6,225 nucleotides of DNA from assembly GCA_031255055.1 (NCBI GenBank), contig JAIRTG010000088.1, positions 1 through 6,225 on the forward strand, written 5' to 3'. Shown here piece after piece: positions 1 through 6,037 of this stretch. The stretch comes from Prevotellaceae bacterium (lineage in GTDB: Bacteria; Bacteroidota; Bacteroidia; Bacteroidales; Paludibacteraceae). A program made the translations under genes and the position numbers. Positions within the stretch are counted from its first letter, which is position 1; each line of letters begins with the position of its first letter. The notes under the pieces were generated by a model. The model was not told the DNA's origin and ran no database searches. It worked only from the letters and a program-made list of their open reading frames with translations.

Positions 1-76
1 CCGCGGATTTGAGACTATGACTTGCAGGGAAACGTCGCGATAATGTACGTTGAGATATTTGTAAGTAATGAAGAAT
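1..76. other. Left edge, no supported feature
   Basis: No gene can be supported here. Frame 1 is open from 13 to a TAA at 94-96 and begins protein-like (DYDLQGNVAIMYVEIF), but a TGA at 10-12 precedes it and an open stretch this short is common by chance. Frames 2 and 3 close at 41-43 and 18-20. The tail of a gene entering from the left, possibly a damaged one, cannot be excluded without the flanking sequence. Confidence 0.3.
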
Positions 77-153
77 GTTTAGTGATTAGTGATTAACGAT
101 TAATTGTTAAACATGGCGAACTTGCTAATCACTAATCACTAAACACTAAACAC
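77..153. repeat. Heptanucleotide array in inverted arrangement, perfect 19-bp inverted repeat
   Basis: The left part has TTA recurring every 7 bases at 79, 86, 93, 100 and 107 (TTAGTGA twice, then TTAACGA, TTAATTG). The right part reads the other way as TAATCAC twice (126, 133) then TAAACAC twice (140, 147). Positions 77-95 and 126-144 are exact reverse complements over 19 bases, with a 30-base spacer, so this could form a long AT-rich cruciform or RNA hairpin. A shorter version of the same array lies just after sppA at 5936-5958. Function is unknown; the association with the neighbouring hairpin repeats suggests one composite element. Confidence 0.8.
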
Positions 154-171
154 TATTTAATCACTGTCTTA

Positions 172-216
172 CGGGGCGTTGCGGGGCAGCGCCCCGCAGA
201 GGGGGTAGCGGAAGAC
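172..216 (-). repeat. GC-rich palindromic module of the flanking repeat (left copy)
   Basis: GCGGGGC (181-187) and GCCCCGC (191-197) form a perfect 7-bp stem with a 3-base loop. CGGGGCG (172-178) could instead pair with CGCCCCG (190-196), so two mutually exclusive stems are possible. Positions 185-216 are the exact reverse complement of 6194-6225 at the other end of the window. The module follows the two hairpin/polypurine units when read leftward from gldJ. It has no T-run and is not a classical terminator. Role unknown. Confidence 0.75.
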
Positions 217-296
217 GCCGTAGGCGGCTGAAGCGAGGGGGAGACTTCCCCCCCTAAATCTCTTTCTCTTTCTCTATCTCTTTCTTCAAGGAAGAC
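217..296 (-). repeat. Hairpin/polypurine repeat unit, left copy 2 (80 bp)
   Basis: Read on the minus strand it starts with GTCTTCC, continues with a TCTTC-CTT-GAAGA mini-hairpin and a GA-rich purine tract (interrupted by a few T), reaches a run of seven G, then a GGGGGA-AGTC-TCCCCC hairpin, and ends in CGCTTCAGCCGCC plus a variable linker. It belongs to the same family as the units at 297-367 and 5970-6193. The linker GCC-TAC-GGC can itself form a very short stem. Confidence 0.8.
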
Positions 297-367
297 CGCG
301 TAAGCGGACTGAAGCGAGGGGGAGACTTCCCCCCACCTAATTCTCTTTCTCTTTCCGGAAAGAAGAC
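297..367 (-). repeat. Hairpin/polypurine repeat unit, left copy 1 (71 bp)
   Basis: Same architecture as the adjacent unit on the minus strand, with six G before the AGTC loop and the linker CCGC-TTAC-GCGG forming a short stem. The opening mini-hairpin is different in sequence: instead of TCTTC-CTT-GAAGA it has the perfect 12-bp palindrome CTTTCCGGAAAG (351-362). The pairing potential is kept although the bases changed. The unit begins with GTCTTCT rather than GTCTTCC. Confidence 0.75.
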
Positions 368-443
368 GCCAAGGGCCGACAGAGCTATTTAATCCTTCAC
401 CGAATGACATTGCGCTTTGTGGGTTGTGTTACGCGCTATTTTT

Positions 444-486
444 GAGGGGGGGAGATTTCTTCCTTTTTTCTATCGTTTTCTTCGTT
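444..486 (-). repeat. Possible decayed hairpin/polypurine unit
   Basis: The minus strand has a GA-rich purine tract (GAAGAAAACGATAGAAAAAA, then GGAAGAAA) running into TCTCCCCCCCTC, which resembles the GAAGAAAGAG...AAGTCTCCCCCTC core of the complete units in the same orientation. The G-run that would form the hairpin arm and the CTTCAGCCCGCC end are missing. It may be a decayed copy or merely similar low-complexity sequence. Confidence 0.3.
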
Positions 487-526
487 GTGACGGGAGAAAA
501 ATGGAAATATCGTTGCAATCGGGCAT

Positions 527-550
527 AAAAAAACCACCTTAGCGGTGGTC
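527..550 (-). terminator. Intrinsic terminator of the gldJ-like gene
   Basis: On the minus strand ACCACC (549-544), the loop GCTAA and GGTGGT (538-533) form a perfect 6-bp stem directly followed by a T-run (seven A on the plus strand, 527-533, partly overlapping the stem). It sits about 40 bases past the stop codon of the lipoprotein gene, so it should end that transcript before the repeat units. Confidence 0.85.
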
Positions 551-589
551 TTTCTGTTGTTTGTTTTGTTACTTCTGTTGTTTTTGTTG

Positions 590-2107
590 TTATTTTTTCC
601 CGGTGACGCCTTCGTCGCCAATCATGCTCATTGCACAGCGAAAGCCTATGTCGTTTGTTGATTTATCTTGTTCCAGATAGCGTCTTGTGGACGGATTCAG
701 CCAATAAATGCGGTCTTTCCACGAACCTCCTTTATACACACGTGTTTTATCCGATATTTTCGGCGAAAGCACATCTGTCGGGTCGAGCTTACGTGTTGAT
801 GTCAGGTTTTCAATACTTTCGCCTGCAAACAAAGGAAAATCGGTTTCTATTTGGGATATAAGGTCGCCGTCTTTATAATTACGGACATCGCCACCCTGAG
901 TGATGTCCATTCGTATCCGACCCAGTGAATCGAGACCGAAAATATCGTTGCCCAACTCATCTCTGCCCTCTGTGACGGGTGCCGTATACACGTTTCCGCG
1001 AAAGGAGTTGTATTCGGCCATATCGTCAAACGTGGTCGAGCGATAGACGTCCAACACCCACTCGTTTACGTTTCCTGCCATGTTGTACAGTCCGAAATCG
1101 TTCGGATAGTATGCGTCAACCCTGTTAGGGATTGTTGCTCGGTCGTCCAGGCTGCCCGAGGTACCCATCATATCGCCGCGTCCGCGCACGAAGTTTGCCA
1201 TCATTTGACCGCGTTGCTTTTTCGTCGGATTGCGGACACTTTGCCCTTTCCACGGATAAATTTTGCCTTCGATAGTAAACCCGTCCTTTCCTGCTTTAAC
1301 GGCGTAGGCGGCAAATTCCCATTCGGCTTCTGTCGGCAGGCGGAAATCGGATACCATGATGCCGTCGGCCATGTTCACTTTGCGGTTTTGTCCGAAAATA
1401 TCTTTTTTGGCATTGGAACCGCCTTGGGGCTGATAGTTACCTTGCCAGAGGTATTTTTGGGTGTTGAAAACGAAATCGTTGACGGCGGTTTGATAGTCCA
1501 TGTTTTCCAGCGATTTGTAATCGGGTTGGGTGATGATTCCTGCCCGAATGAGCGCCAGTTCGTTCACACGGTCGGTACGCCATGCGCTATAATCCATTGC
1601 CTGTTCCCACGAAACGCCGACAATCGGATAGTCGTTGAACGATGGGTGGGAGAAATAGTATTGTAGCAACGGTTCGTTGTAGGCCAATTCTTCGCGCCAG
1701 ACGGTGTTGTCGGGATTTGCCTTTGTAACCAGACGCGGGGCGGTTTTTTCAAAAACAAGTTTCATCCAGTGGGTGTATTCGCGCCAGTCGATGTTGCGGA
1801 TTTCGTATTGGTCCATATAGAATGAACTGACGGTGATGCGTCGGCGCTGATTATTGCGGGGAGCCGTAACGTATTCGCCTCTCTCTCCGATGGTGAACGA
1901 ACCTCCCTCGACGACGACCATACCGTTTGGCGTTTTCGTTTTGTGTGAACTGCCGACACTGAAACCTGTTCCGTCGCTGTCGCCGTATTGCCAACCTGTC
2001 GTTCTTGATGTTTTTGATGATCTTGATGTTTGCGAGTTGTTACACGCCGTGAAAACAAACGCAAGCAGTAAAACAACTGATAATTTTGCTATGGTTCTAA
2101 CCTTCAT
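590..2107 (-). CDS. gldJ: GldJ-like gliding/type IX secretion lipoprotein (FGE-sulfatase fold)
   Basis: A 505-residue exported lipoprotein. Residues 1-22 are a lipoprotein signal (basic MKVR start, hydrophobic core, FTAC with Cys22 as the predicted lipidated residue). A Ser/Thr-rich linker follows to about residue 60. The rest is a formylglycine-generating-enzyme/SUMF1-type domain: GGSFTIG (68-74), FYMDQYEIRNIDWREYTHW (96-114), PIVGVSWEQAMDYSAWRTDR (161-180), LPTEAEWEFAA (257-267), DFGLYNMAGNVNEW (337-350), KGGSW (459-463) and GFRCA (488-492). The only cysteines are 22 and 491, so the paired catalytic cysteines of true formylglycine enzymes are absent and a structural role is expected. In Flavobacterium, GldJ is an outer-membrane lipoprotein needed for gliding and for stability of GldK; Porphyromonas PorK is the related ring protein. 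The WREYxHW and WRTDRVNE stretches look more like GldJ than GldK/PorK to me, from memory. The ATG is preceded by TAGGAGTT, a fair ribosome site. No gldKLMN/por genes adjoin it. Confidence 0.8.
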   Translation of the reverse strand: MKVRTIAKLSVVLLLAFVFTACNNSQTSRSSKTSRTTGWQYGDSDGTGFSVGSSHKTKTPNGMVVVEGGSFTIGERGEYVTAPRNNQRRRITVSSFYMDQYEIRNIDWREYTHWMKLVFEKTAPRLVTKANPDNTVWREELAYNEPLLQYYFSHPSFNDYPIVGVSWEQAMDYSAWRTDRVNELALIRAGIITQPDYKSLENMDYQTAVNDFVFNTQKYLWQGNYQPQGGSNAKKDIFGQNRKVNMADGIMVSDFRLPTEAEWEFAAYAVKAGKDGFTIEGKIYPWKGQSVRNPTKKQRGQMMANFVRGRGDMMGTSGSLDDRATIPNRVDAYYPNDFGLYNMAGNVNEWVLDVYRSTTFDDMAEYNSFRGNVYTAPVTEGRDELGNDIFGLDSLGRIRMDITQGGDVRNYKDGDLISQIETDFPLFAGESIENLTSTRKLDPTDVLSPKISDKTRVYKGGSWKDRIYWLNPSTRRYLEQDKSTNDIGFRCAMSMIGDEGVTGKK

Positions 2108-2167
2108 AACTCCTATAAAATAAAACTTTAATTATTTCGTTTCCTTTCGCTGTGCGAATTAGCTTCG

Positions 2168-2175
2168 CAAAAGTA
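2168..2175 (-). promoter_or_regulatory. Bacteroidota-type -7 box for gldJ
   Basis: The minus strand reads TACTTTTG here, an exact match to the phylum's TAnnTTTG -7 consensus, about 60 bases before the gldJ start codon. No clean TTTG -33 box stands at the expected distance; the region there is ATTTTATCC-like. The ten bases TACTTTTGCG are identical to the folP promoter on the other strand. Confidence 0.6.
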
Positions 2176-2334
2176 GTATTTTTTCGGATAAAATCGTTTT
2201 TCCGGCCCACTTTTTAGGAGCATAGCCGGAAAGCCGGTTTTGTCTGTAAACACCCCTGTACCGCCATTTCAAACAGCGCAGCACTTCAACTAACGTAAAT
2301 TGTTTTATTATATTTTTCAGTCATTTTGAGAATC

Positions 2335-2367
2335 TTGGTTTTCTATCATTATATTTTATTACTTTTG
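2335..2367 (+). promoter_or_regulatory. Bacteroidota-type promoter for folP-cdaA-sppA
   Basis: TACTTTTG at 2360-2367 matches the TAnnTTTG -7 consensus exactly. TTGG at 2335-2338 lies about 21 bases upstream, a good position for the -33 element. Transcription would start near 2374, giving a leader of roughly 95 bases before the folP ATG at 2471. Confidence 0.7.
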
Positions 2368-2435
2368 CGCTGAAAATCTGGAAAATAAACATAGGGAGTA
2401 TCTTTGTTGTTATCTTACCGGATTTTTTATTTTAA

Positions 2436-2471
2436 ATGCTTTTTGATTACCAAATTACTTGTTTAGCTTGA
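2436..2471 (+). other. Possible 11-codon leader ORF coupled to folP
   Basis: ATG at 2436 opens a short frame encoding MLFDYQITCLA. Its TGA (2469-2471) shares the A with the folP ATG (2471-2473). A TGATG overlap of this kind is typical of termination-reinitiation coupling. It lies inside the predicted folP leader, but no strong ribosome site precedes it and an 11-codon ORF can occur by chance. Confidence 0.3.
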
Positions 2472-3301
2472 TGCAAATTAAATTATACGACAAACTACTC
2501 GACCTGTCTTCGCCTGTAGTGATGGCGATTATAAACGTAACACCCGATTCTTTTTACAAAAACAGCCGTACCTTTTCCGATCAGCCGATACTTCAAACCG
2601 TTGAAAAAGCGCTTGGAGCAGGCGCCCGAATTGTCGATTTGGGTGGCTACTCAACACGCCCCTCTGCCGAAGATGTGACGCAGGAAGAAGAAATCAGGCG
2701 TTTGTCACAGGGACTGGACGTTATTCTGAAAGAATTTCCCGATACGTCCGTTTCGATCGACACTTTCAGGTCGGGCACAGTCCGGAATATCGTAAAAAAC
2801 TATGCCGTGTCGATGGTAAACGACATAGGCGGCGGAACACTCGACGATTTGATGTTTGAAACGGTCGGAGAACTGAAAGTGGCATACGTGCTGATGCACA
2901 TGAGAGGCACGCCAAAAACGATGCACGAATGTACGGACTATGATAACCTGACCGGCGAAGTGATTCGTTTCCTGAATAAACAGATTGCCCAACTGCGGGC
3001 ATTGGGCGTTGTCGACATTGTGATCGACCCCGGCTTCGGCTTTGCTAAAACCACAGCGCAAAACTACGAACTGCTGAAAAATATGTCCTGCCTGAAAGAA
3101 CTGGATTGCCCGATTCTGGCCGGCGTTTCGAGAAAATCAATGATCTGCAAATTGCTGGACGTCGACCCAACCGAAGCGCTGAACGGAACAACCGCCGTAA
3201 ACATGCTGGCGCTGATGAACGGAGCATCCATCCTGAGAGTGCACGACGTGAAAGAAGCTGTCGAAACAGTCCGCATTTATAACCAATACATACAATCTTA
3301 A
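2471..3301 (+). CDS. folP: Dihydropteroate synthase
   Basis: A 276-residue cytosolic TIM-barrel enzyme that condenses 6-hydroxymethyl-7,8-dihydropterin diphosphate with p-aminobenzoate to give 7,8-dihydropteroate in folate synthesis; it is the sulfonamide target. All family motifs are present in order: NVTPDSF (22-28), DLGGYSTRP (56-64), SIDTFR (95-100), NDIGGG (117-122), MHMRGTP, IDPGFGFAK, GVSRKS and the C-terminal ILRVHDV. Phe28, Thr62 and Pro64, in the loops where sulfonamide-resistance changes are known, are the usual residues, so no resistance signature is visible. The loop reads STRPSA where STRPGA is more common. I chose ATG 2471 over a TTG four codons upstream (2459) because ATG gives the normal N-terminus and overlaps the leader ORF stop. 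Length is typical. It is the first gene of a probable operon, 11 bases before cdaA. Confidence 0.95.
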   Translation: MQIKLYDKLLDLSSPVVMAIINVTPDSFYKNSRTFSDQPILQTVEKALGAGARIVDLGGYSTRPSAEDVTQEEEIRRLSQGLDVILKEFPDTSVSIDTFRSGTVRNIVKNYAVSMVNDIGGGTLDDLMFETVGELKVAYVLMHMRGTPKTMHECTDYDNLTGEVIRFLNKQIAQLRALGVVDIVIDPGFGFAKTTAQNYELLKNMSCLKELDCPILAGVSRKSMICKLLDVDPTEALNGTTAVNMLALMNGASILRVHDVKEAVETVRIYNQYIQS

Positions 3302-3312
3302 ATCTGTACATT

Positions 3313-4098
3313 ATGCTGCTTTCCCCGGGATTTAAAGACATAGTTGACATTATTCTGGTCGCCTTGCTGATGTACCAGATGTTCAATTTACTCAAAAAAT
3401 CGGGAGCCATCAACGTATTCATCGGTATACTAAGTTTCATCATCGCATGGTTTATGGTATCGTATGTCTTCAAGATGGAACTGCTGGGCGCCATTTTCGA
3501 CAGAGTTGTCAGCGTGGGCGCTTTCGGACTTATCGTCCTTTTTCAGAACGAAATCCGCCGTTTCTTTTCAAAAATCGGCTCCAAAAGAAACTGGGGACTA
3601 CTCCAAAATCTGAAACGACTGATGAATATCAGTAAAGACAAAAACGAAAACAAAAACATCTATGTCGTTCAAATAGTGCTTGCCTGCCGCAACATGGCGA
3701 AAACAAAAACAGGAGCGCTGATTGTCGTCACAAAAGACGACGATTTGGAACTCTATGCCCAATCGGGCGAGATCATCAACTCGAATATCAACTCACGGCT
3801 GATAGAAAATATCTTTTTCAAAAACAGTCCGCTCCACGACGGCGCATTGATTATATCAAAAGATCGGATCAAGGCAGCGGGATGCATTCTCCCCGTTTCC
3901 AAGAATCAGACGATCCCGAAACGGTACGGATTACGCCATCGAGCGGCTTTGGGCGTGAGCGAACTCAGCGACGCCGTCGTCATAACGGTTTCGGAAGAAA
4001 CCGGACAAATATCGTGGGCTATCAACGGTATGCTAAACGGAGACGCAAAGCCGGAAGAACTCGAACACTTTCTGTCCGAACAGTTGGCAGAATACTAA
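3313..4098 (+). CDS. cdaA: Membrane diadenylate cyclase CdaA
   Basis: A 261-residue membrane enzyme that makes cyclic di-AMP from two ATP. Three hydrophobic segments occupy about residues 8-27, 32-53 and 57-77, followed by a conserved-looking FQNEIRRFFSKIG connector (77-89) and a cytosolic DAC domain. The DAC hallmarks are GALIVV (134-139), the catalytic HDGA (Asp176-Gly-Ala), GLRHRAALG (206-214) and VSEETG (226-231). This is the CdaA/YbbP class (TIGR00159 family), not DisA or CdaS. In Bacteroidota c-di-AMP is linked in general to envelope and osmotic homeostasis; that role is family knowledge and not seen here. The regulator CdaR and glmM, which follow cdaA in Bacillota, are absent. The gene starts 11 bases after folP, so the two are almost certainly co-transcribed. 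No clear Shine-Dalgarno is seen, as is usual in this phylum. Confidence 0.94.
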   Translation: MLLSPGFKDIVDIILVALLMYQMFNLLKKSGAINVFIGILSFIIAWFMVSYVFKMELLGAIFDRVVSVGAFGLIVLFQNEIRRFFSKIGSKRNWGLLQNLKRLMNISKDKNENKNIYVVQIVLACRNMAKTKTGALIVVTKDDDLELYAQSGEIINSNINSRLIENIFFKNSPLHDGALIISKDRIKAAGCILPVSKNQTIPKRYGLRHRAALGVSELSDAVVITVSEETGQISWAINGMLNGDAKPEELEHFLSEQLAEY

Positions 4099-4154
4099 AC
4101 AACAGAAAATAACAAATCCCCAAAATATTATTAACCGTAATAAAATGATATGAT

Positions 4155-5918
4155 ATGAAAGATTTTTTTAAGTACCTATTAGCGACAATCGTCGGCATGA
4201 TCATCATGACCTTCATCGGTCTGTTTATCTTTTTTTCAATGATGGCGGGATTCATTTCGTCCTTCGGCACATCGAGTGAAGCAGCCACCGTGTTAAAGCC
4301 AAACTCGGTATATCAGTTAGACCTTTCGGGCGTCTTGACAGAGCGTTCGCAGGACGATCCTTTTTCAGACGTCTTCCTGTCCGAATTTTTCGGCGAAGAC
4401 GCCAAATCCATCGGACTGGACGACGTGTTGAAAAACATCGAAAAGGCAAAAAACAACGAAAATATCACCGGCATCTATCTGAAAGGCGGTCTGCTTTCGG
4501 GCGGATACGCCCAAATAAAAGAGATAAGAGACGCGCTGGTCGATTTCAAATCATCGGGAAAATTCATCGTTGCCTATGCCGACATGTATTCACAACGAAA
4601 CTATTACCTGGCTTCGGTGGCCGACAAAGTATTGCTCAATCCGTCGGGGACGCTCGATTTCAAAGGCATCGCCTCGCAAACAACATTCTACAAAAACACG
4701 CTCGAAAAACTGGGCATCGAAATGCAGATTGTAAAAGTCGGCACATTCAAATCGGCGGTCGAGCCGTATAGCGAAACAAAAATGAGCGACGCCAACCGCA
4801 ATCAGGTAACCGCCTACATCCGTTCGATTTGGAACAATCTTTTGAAAGAAGTTTCGGCATCGAGAAACATCTCCGTCGAAAACCTGAACGCCTACGCCGA
4901 CCAAATGATGCTTTATCAGCCGGCCGAAAAAGCGGTAGAATACAACTTCGTCGACGGTTTGGCCTACGCCGACGAGGTGGAAGACATCCTGACATCGTAT
5001 ACCGACGGAGCGTCGGTGGAATATGTGAAACACGGCGAAATGAATCGCGTGACCGAAACAAAAAAGTTAGAGAAAAACCGCATCGCCGTCATTTATGCCG
5101 TCGGCGCCATCGACAGCGGAGATCGCGACGGGATCAACTCCACCAAACTCATAAAAACGATCGACGAAGTGACACAAAACGAATCGGTCAAAGGGGTTGT
5201 ATTCAGGGTCAATTCGCCCGGCGGCAGCGCCTACGGTTCGGAACAAATCTGGCGTGCGCTCATGCGGTTGAAAGAAAAGAAACCGCTTGTTGTGTCGATG
5301 GGCGACTATGCCGCGTCGGGCGGTTACTACATTTCGTGCATGGCCGATCACATCTTTGCCGAACCGAATACATTGACAGGCTCTATCGGCATTTTCGGCG
5401 CGATTCCGAATTTCGACGGACTGAACCGAAAAATAGGACTGACTTTCGACGGCGTAAAGACCAACAAAATGAGCGATGCAATTGACCTCAACAGGGCTTT
5501 CAGACCCGAAGAGCGCGATTTGATGCAGATGTATGTCAATCGGGGCTACGAGTTATTTGTCAAGCGCTGTGCCGACGGTCGGGAAAAAACAGGCGACGAA
5601 ATCAAAGCGATTGCAGAGGGGCGCGTATGGACAGGCGAGGATGCGCTCGGACTGGGATTGGTGGACGAATTGGGCGGCCTAAAAAAGGCTGTTGAGAAGG
5701 CGGCGGAAAAGGCAAACCTTTCGGACTTCCGCATTGCCGAATATCCCGAAAAAGAAGATTTTACGACCAAATTATTAAAAAATCTCTCTTCCACAATCGA
5801 AACAAGTGTGGTGAAAGCTCAATTGGGCGAGTTTTATCCTACCTACAAAAAAATGAATGTCGCTCGCAAGATGAACGGAATTTATGCCTTGACGCCCTAC
5901 GACATCACCGTTTATTAG
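4155..5918 (+). CDS. sppA: Signal peptide peptidase SppA, 67K type
   Basis: A 587-residue membrane-anchored S49 serine protease that cleaves leftover signal peptides and other membrane peptides after secretion. An N-terminal membrane anchor covers about residues 8-36. Two S49 domains follow: an N-terminal one (about 100-275) and a C-terminal one (about 308-520), as in the long E. coli form. The Ser/Lys dyad is split between them: Lys199 in KVGTFKSAVEPY and Ser388 in GDYAASGGYYIS. RVNSPGGSAYGSE (351-363) and LTGSIGIFG (407-415) are further family signatures. Length is normal for the long form, so it is intact. It begins 56 bases after cdaA with no obvious promoter or terminator between, so it may be the third gene of the operon. 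Three ATGs at 4145, 4150 and 4155 lie in three different frames; only 4155 is long. No poly-T terminator follows; the hairpin repeats come next. Confidence 0.95.
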   Translation: MKDFFKYLLATIVGMIIMTFIGLFIFFSMMAGFISSFGTSSEAATVLKPNSVYQLDLSGVLTERSQDDPFSDVFLSEFFGEDAKSIGLDDVLKNIEKAKNNENITGIYLKGGLLSGGYAQIKEIRDALVDFKSSGKFIVAYADMYSQRNYYLASVADKVLLNPSGTLDFKGIASQTTFYKNTLEKLGIEMQIVKVGTFKSAVEPYSETKMSDANRNQVTAYIRSIWNNLLKEVSASRNISVENLNAYADQMMLYQPAEKAVEYNFVDGLAYADEVEDILTSYTDGASVEYVKHGEMNRVTETKKLEKNRIAVIYAVGAIDSGDRDGINSTKLIKTIDEVTQNESVKGVVFRVNSPGGSAYGSEQIWRALMRLKEKKPLVVSMGDYAASGGYYISCMADHIFAEPNTLTGSIGIFGAIPNFDGLNRKIGLTFDGVKTNKMSDAIDLNRAFRPEERDLMQMYVNRGYELFVKRCADGREKTGDEIKAIAEGRVWTGEDALGLGLVDELGGLKKAVEKAAEKANLSDFRIAEYPEKEDFTTKLLKNLSSTIETSVVKAQLGEFYPTYKKMNVARKMNGIYALTPYDITVY

Positions 5919-5935
5919 ACAAAATAAATCAGTGG

Positions 5936-5958
5936 TTAATGTTTAGTGATTAATTGTT
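5936..5958 (+). repeat. Short heptanucleotide array after sppA
   Basis: TTA recurs every 7 bases at 5936, 5943 and 5950 (TTAATGT, TTAGTGA, TTAATTG), and a TT follows at 5957. TTAGTGA and TTAATTG are the same heptads found at 79-106, so both repeat blocks in the window are paired with this array. Here it lies between the sppA stop and the first hairpin unit. Confidence 0.65.
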
Positions 5959-5969
5959 CACCTTCGGCG

Positions 5970-6037
5970 GTCTTCCTTGAAGAAAGAGAAAGAGATGGAG
6001 GGGGGGAGTCTCCCCCTCACTTCAGCCCGCCGTTGAC
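5970..6037 (+). repeat. Hairpin/polypurine repeat unit, right copy 1 (68 bp)
   Basis: It starts with GTCTTCCTTGAAGAAAGAG (mini-hairpin TCTTC-CTT-GAAGA), then a short purine tract, a run of seven G, the hairpin GGGGGA-GTC-TCCCCC with a loop one base shorter than the other units, then CACTTCAGCCCGCC and the linker GTTGAC. It is in the same orientation relative to sppA as the left units are to gldJ. It may serve as a 3' end stabiliser or weak terminator for the sppA transcript, which otherwise has none visible. Confidence 0.8.

Larger units (their letters stand above)
2108..2435. other. Divergent intergenic region between gldJ and folP
   Basis: This region separates two outward-facing genes and carries one promoter for each. 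It also holds the inverted repeat TTTCCGGC (2199-2206) / GCCGGAAA (2225-2232) with an 18-base spacer, overlapping the gldJ -33 zone. A second symmetry is an alternating TTCGC/GCGAA/TTCGC set at 2146-2168, between the gldJ -7 box and its coding region. No convincing small gene was seen. Confidence 0.6.

Noticed and set aside
153..410. An 85-codon minus-strand ORF with repeated GEVSPSLQ and FLEERDRERERD-like peptides
   Set aside because: It is the translation of two hairpin/polypurine units that happen to be 81 bases apart in their hairpins. In the right-hand array the spacings and one-base loop changes break the frame, so the repetition reflects DNA structure and not protein.
436..621. A 61-codon minus-strand ORF overlapping the end of gldJ
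   Set aside because: Its Asn/Lys-rich start is an out-of-frame reading of the gldJ tail and A-rich spacer, and it runs through the terminator hairpin.
2128..2223. A 31-codon minus-strand ORF upstream of gldJ
   Set aside because: It spans the predicted gldJ -7 box, has no family resemblance and no ribosome site.
2225..2241. CCGG-AAAG-CCGG followed by TTTT as a terminator
   Set aside because: The stem is only 4 bp, with no gene ending upstream on that strand.
4829..5485. A 218-codon plus-strand ORF inside sppA
   Set aside because: It is an Arg-rich shadow frame of the intact sppA gene, with no domain resemblance.
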